A stretch of DNA of 51,491 nucleotides from Streptomyces sp. DH37 (GTDB lineage Bacteria; Actinomycetota; Actinomycetes; Streptomycetales; Streptomycetaceae), in assembly GCF_029813835.1 (NCBI RefSeq), contig NZ_JARVKV010000050.1:1-51491 (forward strand), written 5' to 3'. Below, piece after piece: positions 1 to 8,219 of the stretch. The notes under the pieces were generated by a model. The model worked only from the letters and a program-made list of their open reading frames with translations, made no database searches and was not told the DNA's origin. The position numbers and the translations under genes were made by a program. Numbering within the stretch: the first letter of the stretch is position 1; every line of letters starts with the position of its first letter.

Positions 1-22
1 CCGCCACGGTGATGCGTGGCGG
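1..22. terminator. Hairpin at window edge
   Basis: An 8-bp perfect inverted repeat (1-8 and 15-22) with a 6-nt loop lies 73 bases past the ssgB stop codon. It could end ssgB transcription or belong to a gene outside the window. There is no T-tract, as is usual in Streptomyces. Confidence 0.4.
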
Positions 23-94
23 CGGCGCCGCTGGGGTGGGCCGGGCCCCGAGCCGTCGCCCCGAGTCGGACGGCAGCGGGGGTTCCGGCGTCTG

Positions 95-508
95 TCAGCT
101 CTCCGCGAGGATGTGGGAGAGCTCGGTGTCGAGGTCGAAGTGCCGGTGCTCGGTGCCGGGGGGTACCGCGGCGTCCGTTCGCTTGAGGAAGGATTCCAGG
201 GCCCGCGCGGGGGCCTCCAGCAGTGCCTCGCCCTCCGGCGAACTGAGAGCGATGCAGACGACGCCCTGGCCGTGGCTGCGGGACGGCCAGACACGGACGT
301 CGCCGGTGCCCGTGGGGCGGTGCAGCCCCTCCGCGAGGAGGTCGCGGGCGAAGACCCACTCGACGGTCTCCTCGGCGCCGGTGTGGAAGGTGGCGTGCAC
401 GGCGTACGGGTCGGCCGTGTCATACCGCAGGCCCGCGGGTACAGGCAGGGAGGACTCGCTCGATACAACGAGGCGCAGGTGCAGCTCGCAGCTGACCGTG
501 GTGTTCAT
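95..508 (-). CDS. ssgB: Sporulation-specific cell division regulator SsgB
   Basis: The 137-residue product reads as SsgB, the SsgA-like protein that marks future division sites in aerial hyphae and recruits FtsZ during sporulation. The whole sequence from MNTTVSCELHLRLVV to the C-terminal SHILAES matches what I recall of S. coelicolor SsgB, and the length is the usual 137 aa. The ATG at 508 is chosen over an in-frame ATG 22 codons upstream because it gives the conserved N-terminus; a GAAAGG lies about 11 bases upstream of it. It is divergent from the next gene. In S. coelicolor ssgB is known to depend on the stress sigma factor SigH; I could not place a clear SigH promoter here. Confidence 0.96.
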   Translation of the reverse strand: MNTTVSCELHLRLVVSSESSLPVPAGLRYDTADPYAVHATFHTGAEETVEWVFARDLLAEGLHRPTGTGDVRVWPSRSHGQGVVCIALSSPEGEALLEAPARALESFLKRTDAAVPPGTEHRHFDLDTELSHILAES

Positions 509-701
509 AAGCGCCAGGGCCTTTCGCTCAGTGTGCGCTCGGGGATTCGCACGTCGGCGAAATCGACATGCCACCTACGGGATGGTTGTAAACCCCTCTG
601 CCCCTTTTGTTGTCCTTGACATCATTCAGATGGAGGAATGGGGATTTGGTAGGAGGGCCGTTCGGGCGAACGGCGAAGAGGGCTCGGGTAATCTGGGCCA
701 G
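509..701. promoter_or_regulatory. Divergent intergenic region of ssgB and TIGR02611 gene
   Basis: This region must hold the ssgB promoter and that of the next gene. A perfect 7-2-7 inverted repeat (CCGTTCG-GG-CGAACGG, 658-673) is a candidate operator. TAATCT at 689-694 is a good -10 lying seven bases before the GTG at 702, which suggests a leaderless transcript for the plus-strand gene. A TTGACA at 616-621 has no matching -10 at the right spacing. Confidence 0.4.
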
Positions 702-1094
702 GTGAAAACCGAGAGTAAGGAACGGGCCCTCGGTTCGCGGGCGCCACAGTTCGTCAAGGCCTCCCGGGCGCTCCATCTGAGCTGGCAGGTGGGGGTCTTC
801 CTGGTCGGGCTCGCCATCGTGACCGCCGGGGTGCTGATGCTGGCGCTCCCCGGCCCGGGGTGGCTGGTGATCTTCACGGGGCTGGCGGTCTGGGCGACGG
901 AGTTCGTCTGGGCGCAGATCGTCCTGCGCTGGACGCGCCGCAAGGTCTCCGAGGCGGCCAAGCGCGCGCTCGACCCGAGGGTGCGGCGGCGCAACATGAC
1001 GATCACGGCGGTCGGCGCGGCCGTCGCCGCGGTCCTGGTGGGCGTGTACCTGGCGCGGTACGGGCTGGCGATGCCGTGGGAGGTCGCGGGCTGA
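702..1094 (+). CDS. TIGR02611-type small membrane protein
   Basis: The product is a 130-residue integral membrane protein of unknown function. After a basic N-terminus there are two hydrophobic segments (about 28-49 and 51-73) separated by a PGPGW turn typical of the TIGR02611 family, a basic cytoplasmic stretch (77-98) and a third segment (about 100-119). The GTG at 702 is preferred because a -10-like TAATCT ends seven bases before it; an in-frame ATG at 630 would add 24 residues of poor quality. No reaction can be assigned. The gene sits between ssgB and a tRNA, a position I recall as conserved in streptomycetes. Confidence 0.85.
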   Translation: MKTESKERALGSRAPQFVKASRALHLSWQVGVFLVGLAIVTAGVLMLALPGPGWLVIFTGLAVWATEFVWAQIVLRWTRRKVSEAAKRALDPRVRRRNMTITAVGAAVAAVLVGVYLARYGLAMPWEVAG

Positions 1095-1173
1095 GCCGCC
1101 GGCGCCCCCGGTTCCAGGGGGCGCCGGGGGTCACGAGCAGTCGCTGACATGCGGTAATGTTGTCGGCGCACCC

Positions 1174-1245
1174 GGGCGATTAGCTCAGCGGGAGAGCGCT
1201 TCGTTCACACCGAAGAGGTCACTGGTTCGATCCCAGTATCGCCCA
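1174..1245 (+). tRNA. tRNA-Val (anticodon CAC), copy 1
   Basis: The sequence folds as a full cloverleaf: 7-bp acceptor stem GGGCGAT/ATCGCCC, D-stem GCTC/GAGC, anticodon stem CTTCG/CGAAG with loop TTCACAC (anticodon CAC, reading GUG), five-base variable loop, T-stem ACTGG/CCAGT with TTCGATC. Discriminator base is A; CCA is not encoded. Length is 72 nt. It is identical over its whole length to the copy at 11610-11681. Confidence 0.97.
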
Positions 1246-1250
1246 CCGAA

Positions 1251-1293
1251 GACCGGGGCCCCGGAAGGCGCAGAGCCTTCCGGGGCCCCGGTC
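1251..1293 (+). terminator. Strong hairpin terminator after tRNA-Val copy 1
   Basis: A perfect 19-bp stem (1251-1269 with 1275-1293) and 5-nt loop GCAGA start six bases after the tRNA 3' end. There is no T-tract, but the stem is very stable. Confidence 0.85.
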
Positions 1294-1351
1294 TCGTCGT
1301 ATGCGCCCCGGCTCCGGTCCGGACACCCGCCGGTGAATTCTGTCCGAACCG

Positions 1352-1380
1352 TTGACGCCCCTGCCGCTCGTCCTTAGGTT
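1352..1380 (+). promoter_or_regulatory. Housekeeping-type promoter of the sugar operon
   Basis: TTGACG (1352-1357) and TAGGTT (1375-1380) are separated by 17 bases, a good HrdB-type promoter. Transcription would begin near 1387, inside the adjoining dyad, leaving a leader of about 70 nt before the first gene. Confidence 0.7.
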
Positions 1381-1385
1381 AACCC

Positions 1386-1409
1386 GGCAAGCGCTTGCCT
1401 AAAACGTTT
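1386..1409. promoter_or_regulatory. Tandem LacI-type operator dyads
   Basis: A perfect 14-bp palindrome GGCAAGCGCTTGCC (1386-1399) is followed two bases later by an 8-bp palindrome AAACGTTT (1402-1409). Both have the central CG typical of LacI/GalR-family operators, and the first overlaps the predicted transcription start. Repression by a sugar-responsive LacI-family protein is inferred; no such regulator gene is in the window. Confidence 0.65.
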
Positions 1410-1456
1410 CAAGCAACCGGGGTGGCGGGACGAACCCGCCCGGGAGGGGCGTTTCG

Positions 1457-2728
1457 ATGAGTTCTCGACGGAGCAGGACCACGAGCCTGCGGGCGATAGG
1501 GGCCGGACTGGCCGCGCTGGGGCTGCTCGCCTCCGGATGCGGCGGCGGAGACGCCGGCGCGGACGGCAAGGTGACCATCCGCTACTCCTGGTGGGGTGCG
1601 CAGGACAGGGCCGACCTGATCAACAGGACCATCGACCTGTTCGAGAAGGAGAACCCCGACATCGAGGTCAAGACCGACTTCCAGGAGTACGGCGACTTCT
1701 GGACCAAGTTCAACACCCAGGCCGCGGGCGGCAACCCGCCCGACGTCTTCCAGAACTCCTACGCCTTCCTGCGCAAGTACGGGCAGAAGAACCTGCTGCT
1801 CGACCTGAACGCGCAGGTGAAGGCGGGCAACCTGAACCTGGACGACTTCCGCCAGGGTCTGGGGAGGGCCGGCGAGGTCGACGGGAAGCTGCTGGGCGTG
1901 CCGGTGGGCGCCAACACCTTCACGCTCGTCTACGACGTCAAGGCGTTCGAGGAGGCCGGGGTCACCCCCGAGCACGGCTGGACGTGGAAGGACCTCGACC
2001 GGGCCGTCGAGAAGATCAGCGGCTCGGAGAAGGACTTCTGGGGAGCCAGCGACAACGGCGGCGTGATGTACCTGTACGACCTCCACCTGCGCCAGCAGGG
2101 GAAGGCGTTCTTCACGGAGGAGGGGCTCGGCTTCACCGAGGCCGACCTGCGGAAGTGGTGGGGCGACCACCGGAAGAAGCTCGAGGACGGCTTGCTGGTC
2201 CCGGCCAAGCAGGCCGAGCAGGTCAAGCCCAAGTCCTCGCTCAGCGCCGGTCTGTCGGCGGCCGAGTTCACCTGGGACAACTTCCTGGTCCGCTACACCT
2301 CGGAGACGGACAGGGAGCTCGCCCTGGCGCCGATCCCGACCGTGGACGGCGAGCGGACCGGCCAGTACCTCTCCTCGCTGATGCTCAGCGCCTCCGCCCG
2401 CACCAAGCACCCGGAGGAGGTCGCCACGTTCATCGACTTCATGGTCAACGACCCCGAGGTCGGCAAGATCATGGGCTACAACCGCGGAGTGCTGCCGACC
2501 AACGCGCAGTTCGAGGCGTACGAGCCCGAGGGGCCCGACGCGCTGATCGCCGAGTACGAGAAGAGCGTCTCCGACCACCTGGAGCCCATCACGCCGCACC
2601 CGGCCGGAACCGACACCGTCGAGGCCGCCTTCCTGAGCATCTACGGCTCGGTGGCCCAGGGCAGCACCTCGGTCGACGACGCGGTGGCCCAGTTCTTCGA
2701 CGAGGCCAAGACCGCCCTCGGCTCCTGA
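1457..2728 (+). CDS. Sugar ABC transporter substrate-binding lipoprotein
   Basis: This 423-residue protein is a family-1 extracellular solute-binding protein that would capture an oligosaccharide outside the membrane and hand it to the two permeases encoded next. It has a basic N-terminus, a hydrophobic signal and a lipobox LASGC with the lipidated cysteine at residue 28. The mature part begins with a typical KVTIRYSWWG strand, and GGNPPDVFQNS and the late NRGVLPTN segment are usual for the family. GGAGG lies nine bases before the ATG. It is first in an operon behind a LacI-type operator. A downstream rhamnogalacturonan-lyase-like gene suggests a pectin-derived oligosaccharide as substrate (inference). 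Confidence 0.92.
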   Translation: MSSRRSRTTSLRAIGAGLAALGLLASGCGGGDAGADGKVTIRYSWWGAQDRADLINRTIDLFEKENPDIEVKTDFQEYGDFWTKFNTQAAGGNPPDVFQNSYAFLRKYGQKNLLLDLNAQVKAGNLNLDDFRQGLGRAGEVDGKLLGVPVGANTFTLVYDVKAFEEAGVTPEHGWTWKDLDRAVEKISGSEKDFWGASDNGGVMYLYDLHLRQQGKAFFTEEGLGFTEADLRKWWGDHRKKLEDGLLVPAKQAEQVKPKSSLSAGLSAAEFTWDNFLVRYTSETDRELALAPIPTVDGERTGQYLSSLMLSASARTKHPEEVATFIDFMVNDPEVGKIMGYNRGVLPTNAQFEAYEPEGPDALIAEYEKSVSDHLEPITPHPAGTDTVEAAFLSIYGSVAQGSTSVDDAVAQFFDEAKTALGS

Positions 2729-2745
2729 CCCGAGGAGAACGCTCC

Positions 2746-3756
2746 GTGATGCGTACCGACACCCCCGCACCGGCCGAGGCGGAGAGGGGGCGGGCGGCGA
2801 AGGGCCCCCGCCCCGCCCCGCCCGTCCCCGCCCCCGGACCCGCCGCCACCGCGCGGCGGCGGGCCCGCCGGGAGACCCTGGCCGGCTACCTGTTCCTCTC
2901 CCCGTGGTGCGTCGGCATCCTGCTGCTGACGCTGGGGCCCATGCTCGTCTCGCTCTACCTGGCCTTCACCGACTACAACCTCTTCGACTCGCCCCGCTGG
3001 GTCGGCCTGGAGAACTTCTCCGAGATGTTCTCCGACGACCGCTGGTGGAAGTCGGTGCGGGTCACGGCGGTGTTCGTGCTGGTCGCCACCCCGCTCAAGC
3101 TCGCGATCGCGCTCGGCGTGGCGATGCTGCTGGTGCGTCCCCGCAAGGGGCAGGGCTTCTACCGCTCGGCGTTCTACGCCCCCTCGCTGATCGGGGCGAG
3201 CGTGAGCATCGGCATCGTGTGGCGGGCCCTGTTCCAGGACGGCGCGGTCGTCGACCGTTCCCTGAGCCTGTTCGGCTGGGACGGCGGCGGCTGGGTCGGC
3301 GACCCGGACTGGTCGATGCCCACGCTGGTCGCCCTGTCGGCCTGGCAGTTCGGCGCGCCGATGGTGATCTTCCTGGCCGGTCTCAAGCAGGTGCCGCGCG
3401 AGCTGTACGAGGCGGCCGAGGTGGACGGCGCCGGCGCCTGGCGGCGGTTCCGCTCCATCACCCTGCCGATGATCTCCCCGGTGCTCTTCTTCAACCTGCT
3501 GCTGGAGATCATCCACTCCTTCCAGATCTTCACCTCCGCGCTCGTGATCGCCGGGCCCGGCGGCGGGCGCGCGGGCGGCCCCGGCGACTCGCTGCTCGTC
3601 TACACCTGGTACCTGTACGAGCAGGGCTTCGCCAACCTGCGCATGGGTTACGCCTCCGCGATGGCCTGGATGCTGCTCGCCGGCATCGCCGTGGTGACCG
3701 CCGTGCTGTTCTGGTCCCAGCGCCGCTGGGTGCACTACGAGGAGGGGGGCCGATGA
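2746..3756 (+). CDS. Sugar ABC transporter permease (MalF-like)
   Basis: This is the first inner-membrane permease of the sugar importer. A proline/alanine-rich cytoplasmic N-terminus of about 40 residues precedes about six transmembrane segments, the first being GYLFLSPWCVGILLLTLGPM. The cytoplasmic EAA loop, which contacts the ATPase, is visible near residues 219-240 (ELYEAAEVDGAG followed by LPMI). GTG at 2746 is preferred because GAGGAG ends eight bases before it; the next codon is an ATG that could also be used. It starts 17 bases after the binding protein and its stop overlaps the next start (ATGA). Confidence 0.92.
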   Translation: MMRTDTPAPAEAERGRAAKGPRPAPPVPAPGPAATARRRARRETLAGYLFLSPWCVGILLLTLGPMLVSLYLAFTDYNLFDSPRWVGLENFSEMFSDDRWWKSVRVTAVFVLVATPLKLAIALGVAMLLVRPRKGQGFYRSAFYAPSLIGASVSIGIVWRALFQDGAVVDRSLSLFGWDGGGWVGDPDWSMPTLVALSAWQFGAPMVIFLAGLKQVPRELYEAAEVDGAGAWRRFRSITLPMISPVLFFNLLLEIIHSFQIFTSALVIAGPGGGRAGGPGDSLLVYTWYLYEQGFANLRMGYASAMAWMLLAGIAVVTAVLFWSQRRWVHYEEGGR

Positions 3757-4664
3757 GCGCGCCCACCGGCACCGCCCGTACCGCCCGTACCGTCCGTCCC
3801 ACCCGTTCCGCCCGCACCACCGCCTCCGGGCGCCGCAGGGCGCGGTCGGTCCTGTGGCACCTGGGGGCGCTGGCCCTCCTGGTCGTGGTGCTCTACCCGG
3901 TGGTCTGGGTGGTCGGCGGCTCCCTCAAGCCGGGGAACGAGATCGTCGGCAGCCTCGAACTGCTGCCCACCGACCCGATCACCGACAACTACGAGCGGCT
4001 CGCCGACGGGATCGCGGGCATCGGCATCGAGACGTTCTTCGTCAACTCGCTGATCGTCGCGCTGGGTTCGGTGGCCGGCGTGCTGTTCTCCTGCTCGCTG
4101 GCCGCGTACGCCTTCGCCCGGATCCGCTTCGCGGGCCGCAACGTGCTGTTCGCGTTGATGATCGGCACCCTGCTGCTGCCCGTCCACGTGCTGCTGGTGC
4201 CGCAGTACGTGCTGTTCCAGAAGATGGAGCTGATCAACACCTACGTGCCGCTGCTGCTGGGCAAGTTCCTCGCGGTGGACGCCTTCTTCGTCTTCCTGAT
4301 GGTGCAGTTCATGCGCAACCTCCCCAGGGAGCTGGACGAGGCGGCCCGCATCGACGGCTGCGGCCACTGGCGGATCTACTGGACGATCGTGCTGCCGCTG
4401 TGCCGCCCCGCGCTGATCACCAGCGCCATCTTCAGCTTCATCTGGGCCTGGAACGACTTCCTCGGGCCGCTGATCTACCTCAACGAGCCCGACAAGTACA
4501 CCGTCTCGCTCGGTCTGAAGATGTTCATGGACCAGGACAGCCTCGCCGACTACGGCGGCATGATCGCCATGTCGATGGCCGCCCTGCTGCCGGTGCTGCT
4601 GTTCTTCCTCGCCTTCCAGCGCTACCTCGTCGAGGGCGCGGCCACCTCGGGGCTCAAGGGATGA
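3753..4664 (+). CDS. Sugar ABC transporter permease (MalG-like)
   Basis: The second permease has 303 residues. Its unusual T/A/R-rich N-terminal 25 residues come from repeated ACCGCCCGTACC-like codons; about six transmembrane segments follow, starting at LWHLGALALLVVVLYPVVWV. The EAA loop (ELDEAARIDGCG and VLPL) is near residues 193-216. Start and stop both overlap the neighbours by ATGA, so translation is coupled. No ATP-binding subunit is encoded in the operon; streptomycetes usually energise such importers with the shared ATPase MsiK encoded elsewhere (established knowledge, applied here by inference). Confidence 0.92.
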   Translation: MSAPTGTARTARTVRPTRSARTTASGRRRARSVLWHLGALALLVVVLYPVVWVVGGSLKPGNEIVGSLELLPTDPITDNYERLADGIAGIGIETFFVNSLIVALGSVAGVLFSCSLAAYAFARIRFAGRNVLFALMIGTLLLPVHVLLVPQYVLFQKMELINTYVPLLLGKFLAVDAFFVFLMVQFMRNLPRELDEAARIDGCGHWRIYWTIVLPLCRPALITSAIFSFIWAWNDFLGPLIYLNEPDKYTVSLGLKMFMDQDSLADYGGMIAMSMAALLPVLLFFLAFQRYLVEGAATSGLKG

Positions 4665-5338
4665 GCGCGACCGCGGGCACAGCCGTGAACACCGTCGTGA
4701 ACACCGTCGTGAACACCGCCGTGAACACCGCCGTGGACACCGGGCCCGCCGCGGAGGCGGAGCGGCGGCCCCTCGCCGCCCGGTTCGCGCTCTTCGCCGA
4801 GTGCCTGCTCGCCGGGGTGTGGCTGCTGCTCGCCGCGCTCGCGCTGGTGACCGCGCTGCCCGCGTTCGCCGCCGCCTGCGGGCATCTGCGGCGCTACCTG
4901 GACGCCGAGCGGGCGGGATGGCGGGAGTTCGCCGCCGGGCTGCGCGCGGCCGTACGCGCCGGCTGGCGGTTCTCGCTGCTGTGGTGGGCCGCTCTGGCGC
5001 TGCTCGTCTTCGACCTGCGGGTGGTCTCCTCCGGGCTGCTGCCCGGCGGTCCGGCGGTGGCCGCGGTCGGCGCCGTCACGGCCGCCGCCGCGGTGGCCGT
5101 GGTGGTGACCGGGCTGCGCACGGCCGCCGCCTGGCGCCCCGGCGGCGACTGGTTCCGCACCGGCCGGGCCGCCGCCCGCCGCACCTGCCGTACCGAGCCG
5201 GGCGGCTCGCTGCTGCTGGCCGGCGGGCTGGCCGTGGTCGCCGTCGCCGCCTGGATGCTGCCGCCCCTGGTGGCGCCGGCCCTCGGCTGCCTGGCCGCCT
5301 GCGCGGTCGCCGCCGAGCGGCGGTACGGCCGTCCCTGA
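4661..5338 (+). CDS. DUF624 family membrane protein (YesL-like)
   Basis: This 225-residue protein has the DUF624 pattern: an early hydrophobic segment (WLLLAALALVTALPAFAAA), a middle amphipathic region, and paired C-terminal membrane segments. DUF624 proteins such as B. subtilis YesL are encoded beside sugar ABC importers and hydrolases; their molecular role is not established. It overlaps the permease gene by ATGA. Residues 8-28 are built from a tandem repeat (see the 12-bp repeat entry) and are probably not structured. Confidence 0.8.
   Translation: MSATAGTAVNTVVNTVVNTAVNTAVDTGPAAEAERRPLAARFALFAECLLAGVWLLLAALALVTALPAFAAACGHLRRYLDAERAGWREFAAGLRAAVRAGWRFSLLWWAALALLVFDLRVVSSGLLPGGPAVAAVGAVTAAAAVAVVVTGLRTAAAWRPGGDWFRTGRAAARRTCRTEPGGSLLLAGGLAVVAVAAWMLPPLVAPALGCLAACAVAAERRYGRP
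4685..4744 (+). repeat. 12-bp tandem repeat coding V-N-T-V/A
   Basis: Five consecutive 12-bp units fill 4685-4744: two GTGAACACCGTC, two GTGAACACCGCC and a diverged GTGGACACCGGG. They lie inside the start of the DUF624 gene and keep frame. This is a small in-frame minisatellite. Confidence 0.95.
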
Positions 5339-5371
5339 CCGCTTCCTCCCGCCCGGCCGCTTCGGCACCAC

Positions 5372-5394
5372 GCCGGAGCGGTCGGCACTCCGGC
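5372..5394 (+). terminator. Weak hairpin between DUF624 gene and lyase gene
   Basis: A 7-bp stem (GCCGGAG/CTCCGGC) with a 9-nt loop lies in the 90-base gap. It is weak and may instead give partial attenuation or mRNA stability inside the operon. Confidence 0.3.
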
Positions 5395-5428
5395 CTGTCA
5401 TGAACCTGATCTAAGAATGGGAGTGTCC

Positions 5429-8182
5429 ATGTCCCCGATCCCCCGACGAAGCGTGCTCCAGGCGGCGGCCGTCGCCGGCGCCGCCGCCCAGGCCTCCTGG
5501 CTGCTCGGCGGCACGCCCGCCCACGCGGCCCACCCGGCCGGCGCCGCCGCCGCCGAGGGCGCCGACGGCCCGGTGGAGATCACCTGGCTGGAGGACGGGG
5601 GCCTCGGCGAGGCCCCCGGCAACACCTTCGGCGTGCCCTGGCCCAAGGGCGCCCTCCGGGCCGGCACCGCGTTCTCGCTCACCGCCGCCGACGGCGCCGC
5701 CGTCCCCGTCCAGACCTGGCCCACCGCGTACTGGCCCGACGGCACCCTGAAGTGGACCGCGCACGCCGTCGGCCCCGAGGCCGGGGACGCCGCCTCCTAC
5801 CGCCTCACCCCCGGCGCCGCCCCGGCCGCTCCCGCCAGAGCCGTCACCGTCACCCGCAAGGGCGGCGACGTCGTGGTGGACACCGGCGCCGTCACCGCCC
5901 GCATCGGCCACGACGGCAGGGCCCTGGTGAAGTCCGTGCGACGGGGATCCACCGAGATCGCCCGCGACGGCCGCCTCGTCCTGCTCCGGCAGGCGGAGAT
6001 CGAGGACGGCGACCAGGGCACGGAGAAGCGGCAGCGCTTCGACAGCGACATCGAGGAGGTCGCCGTCGAACAGGACGGCCCGGTCCGCGCGGTGGTCCGC
6101 GTCGACGGGAAGCACCGCCGGGGGAGCCGCGGCTGGCTCCCGTTCTCCGTCCGCCTGTACTTCCACGCCGGCTCCGACTCCTTCCGGATGCTGCACACCG
6201 TCACCTTCGACGGCGACGAGCACGAGGACTTCATCCGCGGCCTCGGCGTCCGCTTCACCGTCCCGATGCGCGACGAGCACCACGACCGCCACATCCGCAT
6301 CGGCGGCGAGGGCCGCGGCCTGCTGTCGGAGGCGGTCCGGGGCGTCACCGGACTGCGCCGCGACCCCGGCGCCGAGGTCCGCGCCAAGCAGGTCAGGGGC
6401 GAGAGGCTGCCCGACCCCGCCACCTGGGACCAGCGCGTCACCAGCCGGCTGCACCTCATCCCCACCTGGGGCGACTACACCCTCAGCCAGCTCTCCGCCG
6501 ACGGCTTCACCGTGCGCAAGCGCACCAAGCCCGGCCACGGCTGGATCGCCGCGGGCGGCGGACGCCGGGCCTCGGGCTTCGGCTACGTCGGCGGGGTGAG
6601 CGGCGGACTCTCCTTCGGACTGCGCGACTTCTGGCGCAAGCACCCCGCCCAGCTCGACGTACGCGGCGCCGCCACGGACGAGGCCGAGGTCACCCTCTGG
6701 CTCTGGTCCCCCGAGGCGCAGCCGATGGACCTGCGCTTCTACCACGACGGCATGGGCCAGGACACCCACGCCGAGCAGCTGGAGGGCCTCAACATCACCT
6801 ACGAGGACTACGAGCCCGGCTTCGGCACCCCCTACGGCATCGCCCGCACCAGCGAGCTGATGTTCTGGGCCAACGCCGCCACCCCCGCCGCCGGGACCCT
6901 CGCCCGCCAGGCCGAGGCCGTACAGACCCCGCCGCAGCTGATCGCCCCGCCCGCGCACCTCGCCGCCGCCGGCGTCTTCGGCGGGCTGTTCGCCCCCGTC
7001 GACCGCTCCACGCCCGCGAAGGCGAAGCTGGAGGACCACCTGGACTTCCTCTTCGACTACTACCGCGACCAGGTGGAGCAGCGCCGCTGGTACGGCTTCT
7101 GGGACTACGGCGACATCATGCACACCTACGACCCCGACCGGCACCAGTGGCGCTACGACGTCGGCGGTTACGCCTGGGACAACTCCGAGCTCTCCCCGGA
7201 CCTGTGGCTGTGGTACGCCTACCTGCGCTCCGGCCGCGCGGACGTCTTCCGCTTCGCCGAGGCCATGACCCGCCACACCGGCGAGGTCGACGTCTACCAC
7301 CTGGGCAAGTGGGCCGGGCTCGGCACCCGCCACGGCGTCCAGCACTACGCCGACAGCGCCAAGCAGCAGCGCATCTCCACCGCCGTCTACCGCCGCCCGT
7401 ACTACTTCCTCACCGCCGACGAGCGCTGCGGCGACCTGATGCACGCCCTCGTCGACTCCGACGAGACCTTCCTCGCCCTCGACCCGCTGCGCAAGATCCG
7501 CACCGAGCCCTACGAGCCCGACCCCCACGCGCTGGGCATCGGGCTGGGCACCGACTGGAGCGGCCTGGCCGCCGCCTGGCTCACCGAGTGGGAGCGCCGC
7601 GGGCCCAAGGCGGAGACGGCCGAGAGGAAGCTCAGGGCCACCATGCGCACCATCGCGCGGATGCCCAACGGCTTCTGCACCGGCGAGGGCCGCTACGACA
7701 TCGACACCGGGGAGTTCGCCGAGGCGGAGAAGAAGGTCTCCATGAGCCACCTGAGCGCGATGTTCGGCCAGGTGGAGATCTGCGCCGAGCTGATCCACCT
7801 CACCGACGTCGAGGGCTTCGAGGAGGCCTGGCTCCAGTACTGCCGCCTCTACGGCGCCACCAGGGCCGAGCAGCAGGCCGAACTCGGCGGCTACGCCACC
7901 AACCTCATCCTCCAGCAGGGCCACTCCCGGCTCACCGGCTACGCGGCCTCCCGGCTGAAGGACGAGCGGGACAAGTACGCCACCCGCGCCTGGCGGGAGT
8001 TCTTCACCAAGGACGCCTGGGGCTACAGCGAGTCCTCCCCGTGGAGGACGGAGAGGATCAGCGGGCCCATGGCCCTGGTCGAGGGCAGCGGGGCCTCCTG
8101 GGTGGACACCAACACCACCGCCCTGTACGGCCTGGCCGCCATCCAGAACCTCGCCCTGATCGGGGACCGCATCCCCGGGTGA
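5429..8182 (+). CDS. Secreted exo-rhamnogalacturonan lyase family protein
   Basis: The 917-residue product has a Tat signal peptide (RRSVLQ with the arginines at 6-7, then a hydrophobic stretch and AHA cleavage near residue 33). The mature N-terminus carries the GVPWPKGAL and YWPDGTLKWTAHA signatures of the RIFT-barrel domain of the PcRGLX (polysaccharide lyase 26-like) exo-rhamnogalacturonan lyases, followed by the long alpha-rich domain (for example WYGFWDYGDIMHTYD and DNSELSPDLWLWYAYLRSGR). It would cleave rhamnogalacturonan main-chain ends outside the cell; family placement is from recalled motifs and activity is unproven. ATG at 5429 is chosen because GGGAG is five bases upstream; an ATG at 5417 lacks a site. 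It ends the sugar operon. Confidence 0.82.
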   Translation: MSPIPRRSVLQAAAVAGAAAQASWLLGGTPAHAAHPAGAAAAEGADGPVEITWLEDGGLGEAPGNTFGVPWPKGALRAGTAFSLTAADGAAVPVQTWPTAYWPDGTLKWTAHAVGPEAGDAASYRLTPGAAPAAPARAVTVTRKGGDVVVDTGAVTARIGHDGRALVKSVRRGSTEIARDGRLVLLRQAEIEDGDQGTEKRQRFDSDIEEVAVEQDGPVRAVVRVDGKHRRGSRGWLPFSVRLYFHAGSDSFRMLHTVTFDGDEHEDFIRGLGVRFTVPMRDEHHDRHIRIGGEGRGLLSEAVRGVTGLRRDPGAEVRAKQVRGERLPDPATWDQRVTSRLHLIPTWGDYTLSQLSADGFTVRKRTKPGHGWIAAGGGRRASGFGYVGGVSGGLSFGLRDFWRKHPAQLDVRGAATDEAEVTLWLWSPEAQPMDLRFYHDGMGQDTHAEQLEGLNITYEDYEPGFGTPYGIARTSELMFWANAATPAAGTLARQAEAVQTPPQLIAPPAHLAAAGVFGGLFAPVDRSTPAKAKLEDHLDFLFDYYRDQVEQRRWYGFWDYGDIMHTYDPDRHQWRYDVGGYAWDNSELSPDLWLWYAYLRSGRADVFRFAEAMTRHTGEVDVYHLGKWAGLGTRHGVQHYADSAKQQRISTAVYRRPYYFLTADERCGDLMHALVDSDETFLALDPLRKIRTEPYEPDPHALGIGLGTDWSGLAAAWLTEWERRGPKAETAERKLRATMRTIARMPNGFCTGEGRYDIDTGEFAEAEKKVSMSHLSAMFGQVEICAELIHLTDVEGFEEAWLQYCRLYGATRAEQQAELGGYATNLILQQGHSRLTGYAASRLKDERDKYATRAWREFFTKDAWGYSESSPWRTERISGPMALVEGSGASWVDTNTTALYGLAAIQNLALIGDRIPG

Positions 8183-8219
8183 GGCCGACCGGACCGGGGC
8201 GGACGGCCCAGGCTCCCGT

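Noticed and set aside
616..650. TTGACA at 616 as part of a promoter for the TIGR02611 gene
   Set aside because: No -10-like hexamer lies 16-19 bases downstream.
9..701. N-terminal extension of the TIGR02611 gene over ssgB
   Set aside because: The stop-free frame overlaps ssgB antisense; the family protein starts at or near 702.
5411..7924. 837-codon minus-strand frame opposite the lyase gene
   Set aside because: Shadow of the plus-strand gene, which has a Tat signal and family motifs; the antisense product is repetitive G/A/V/L.
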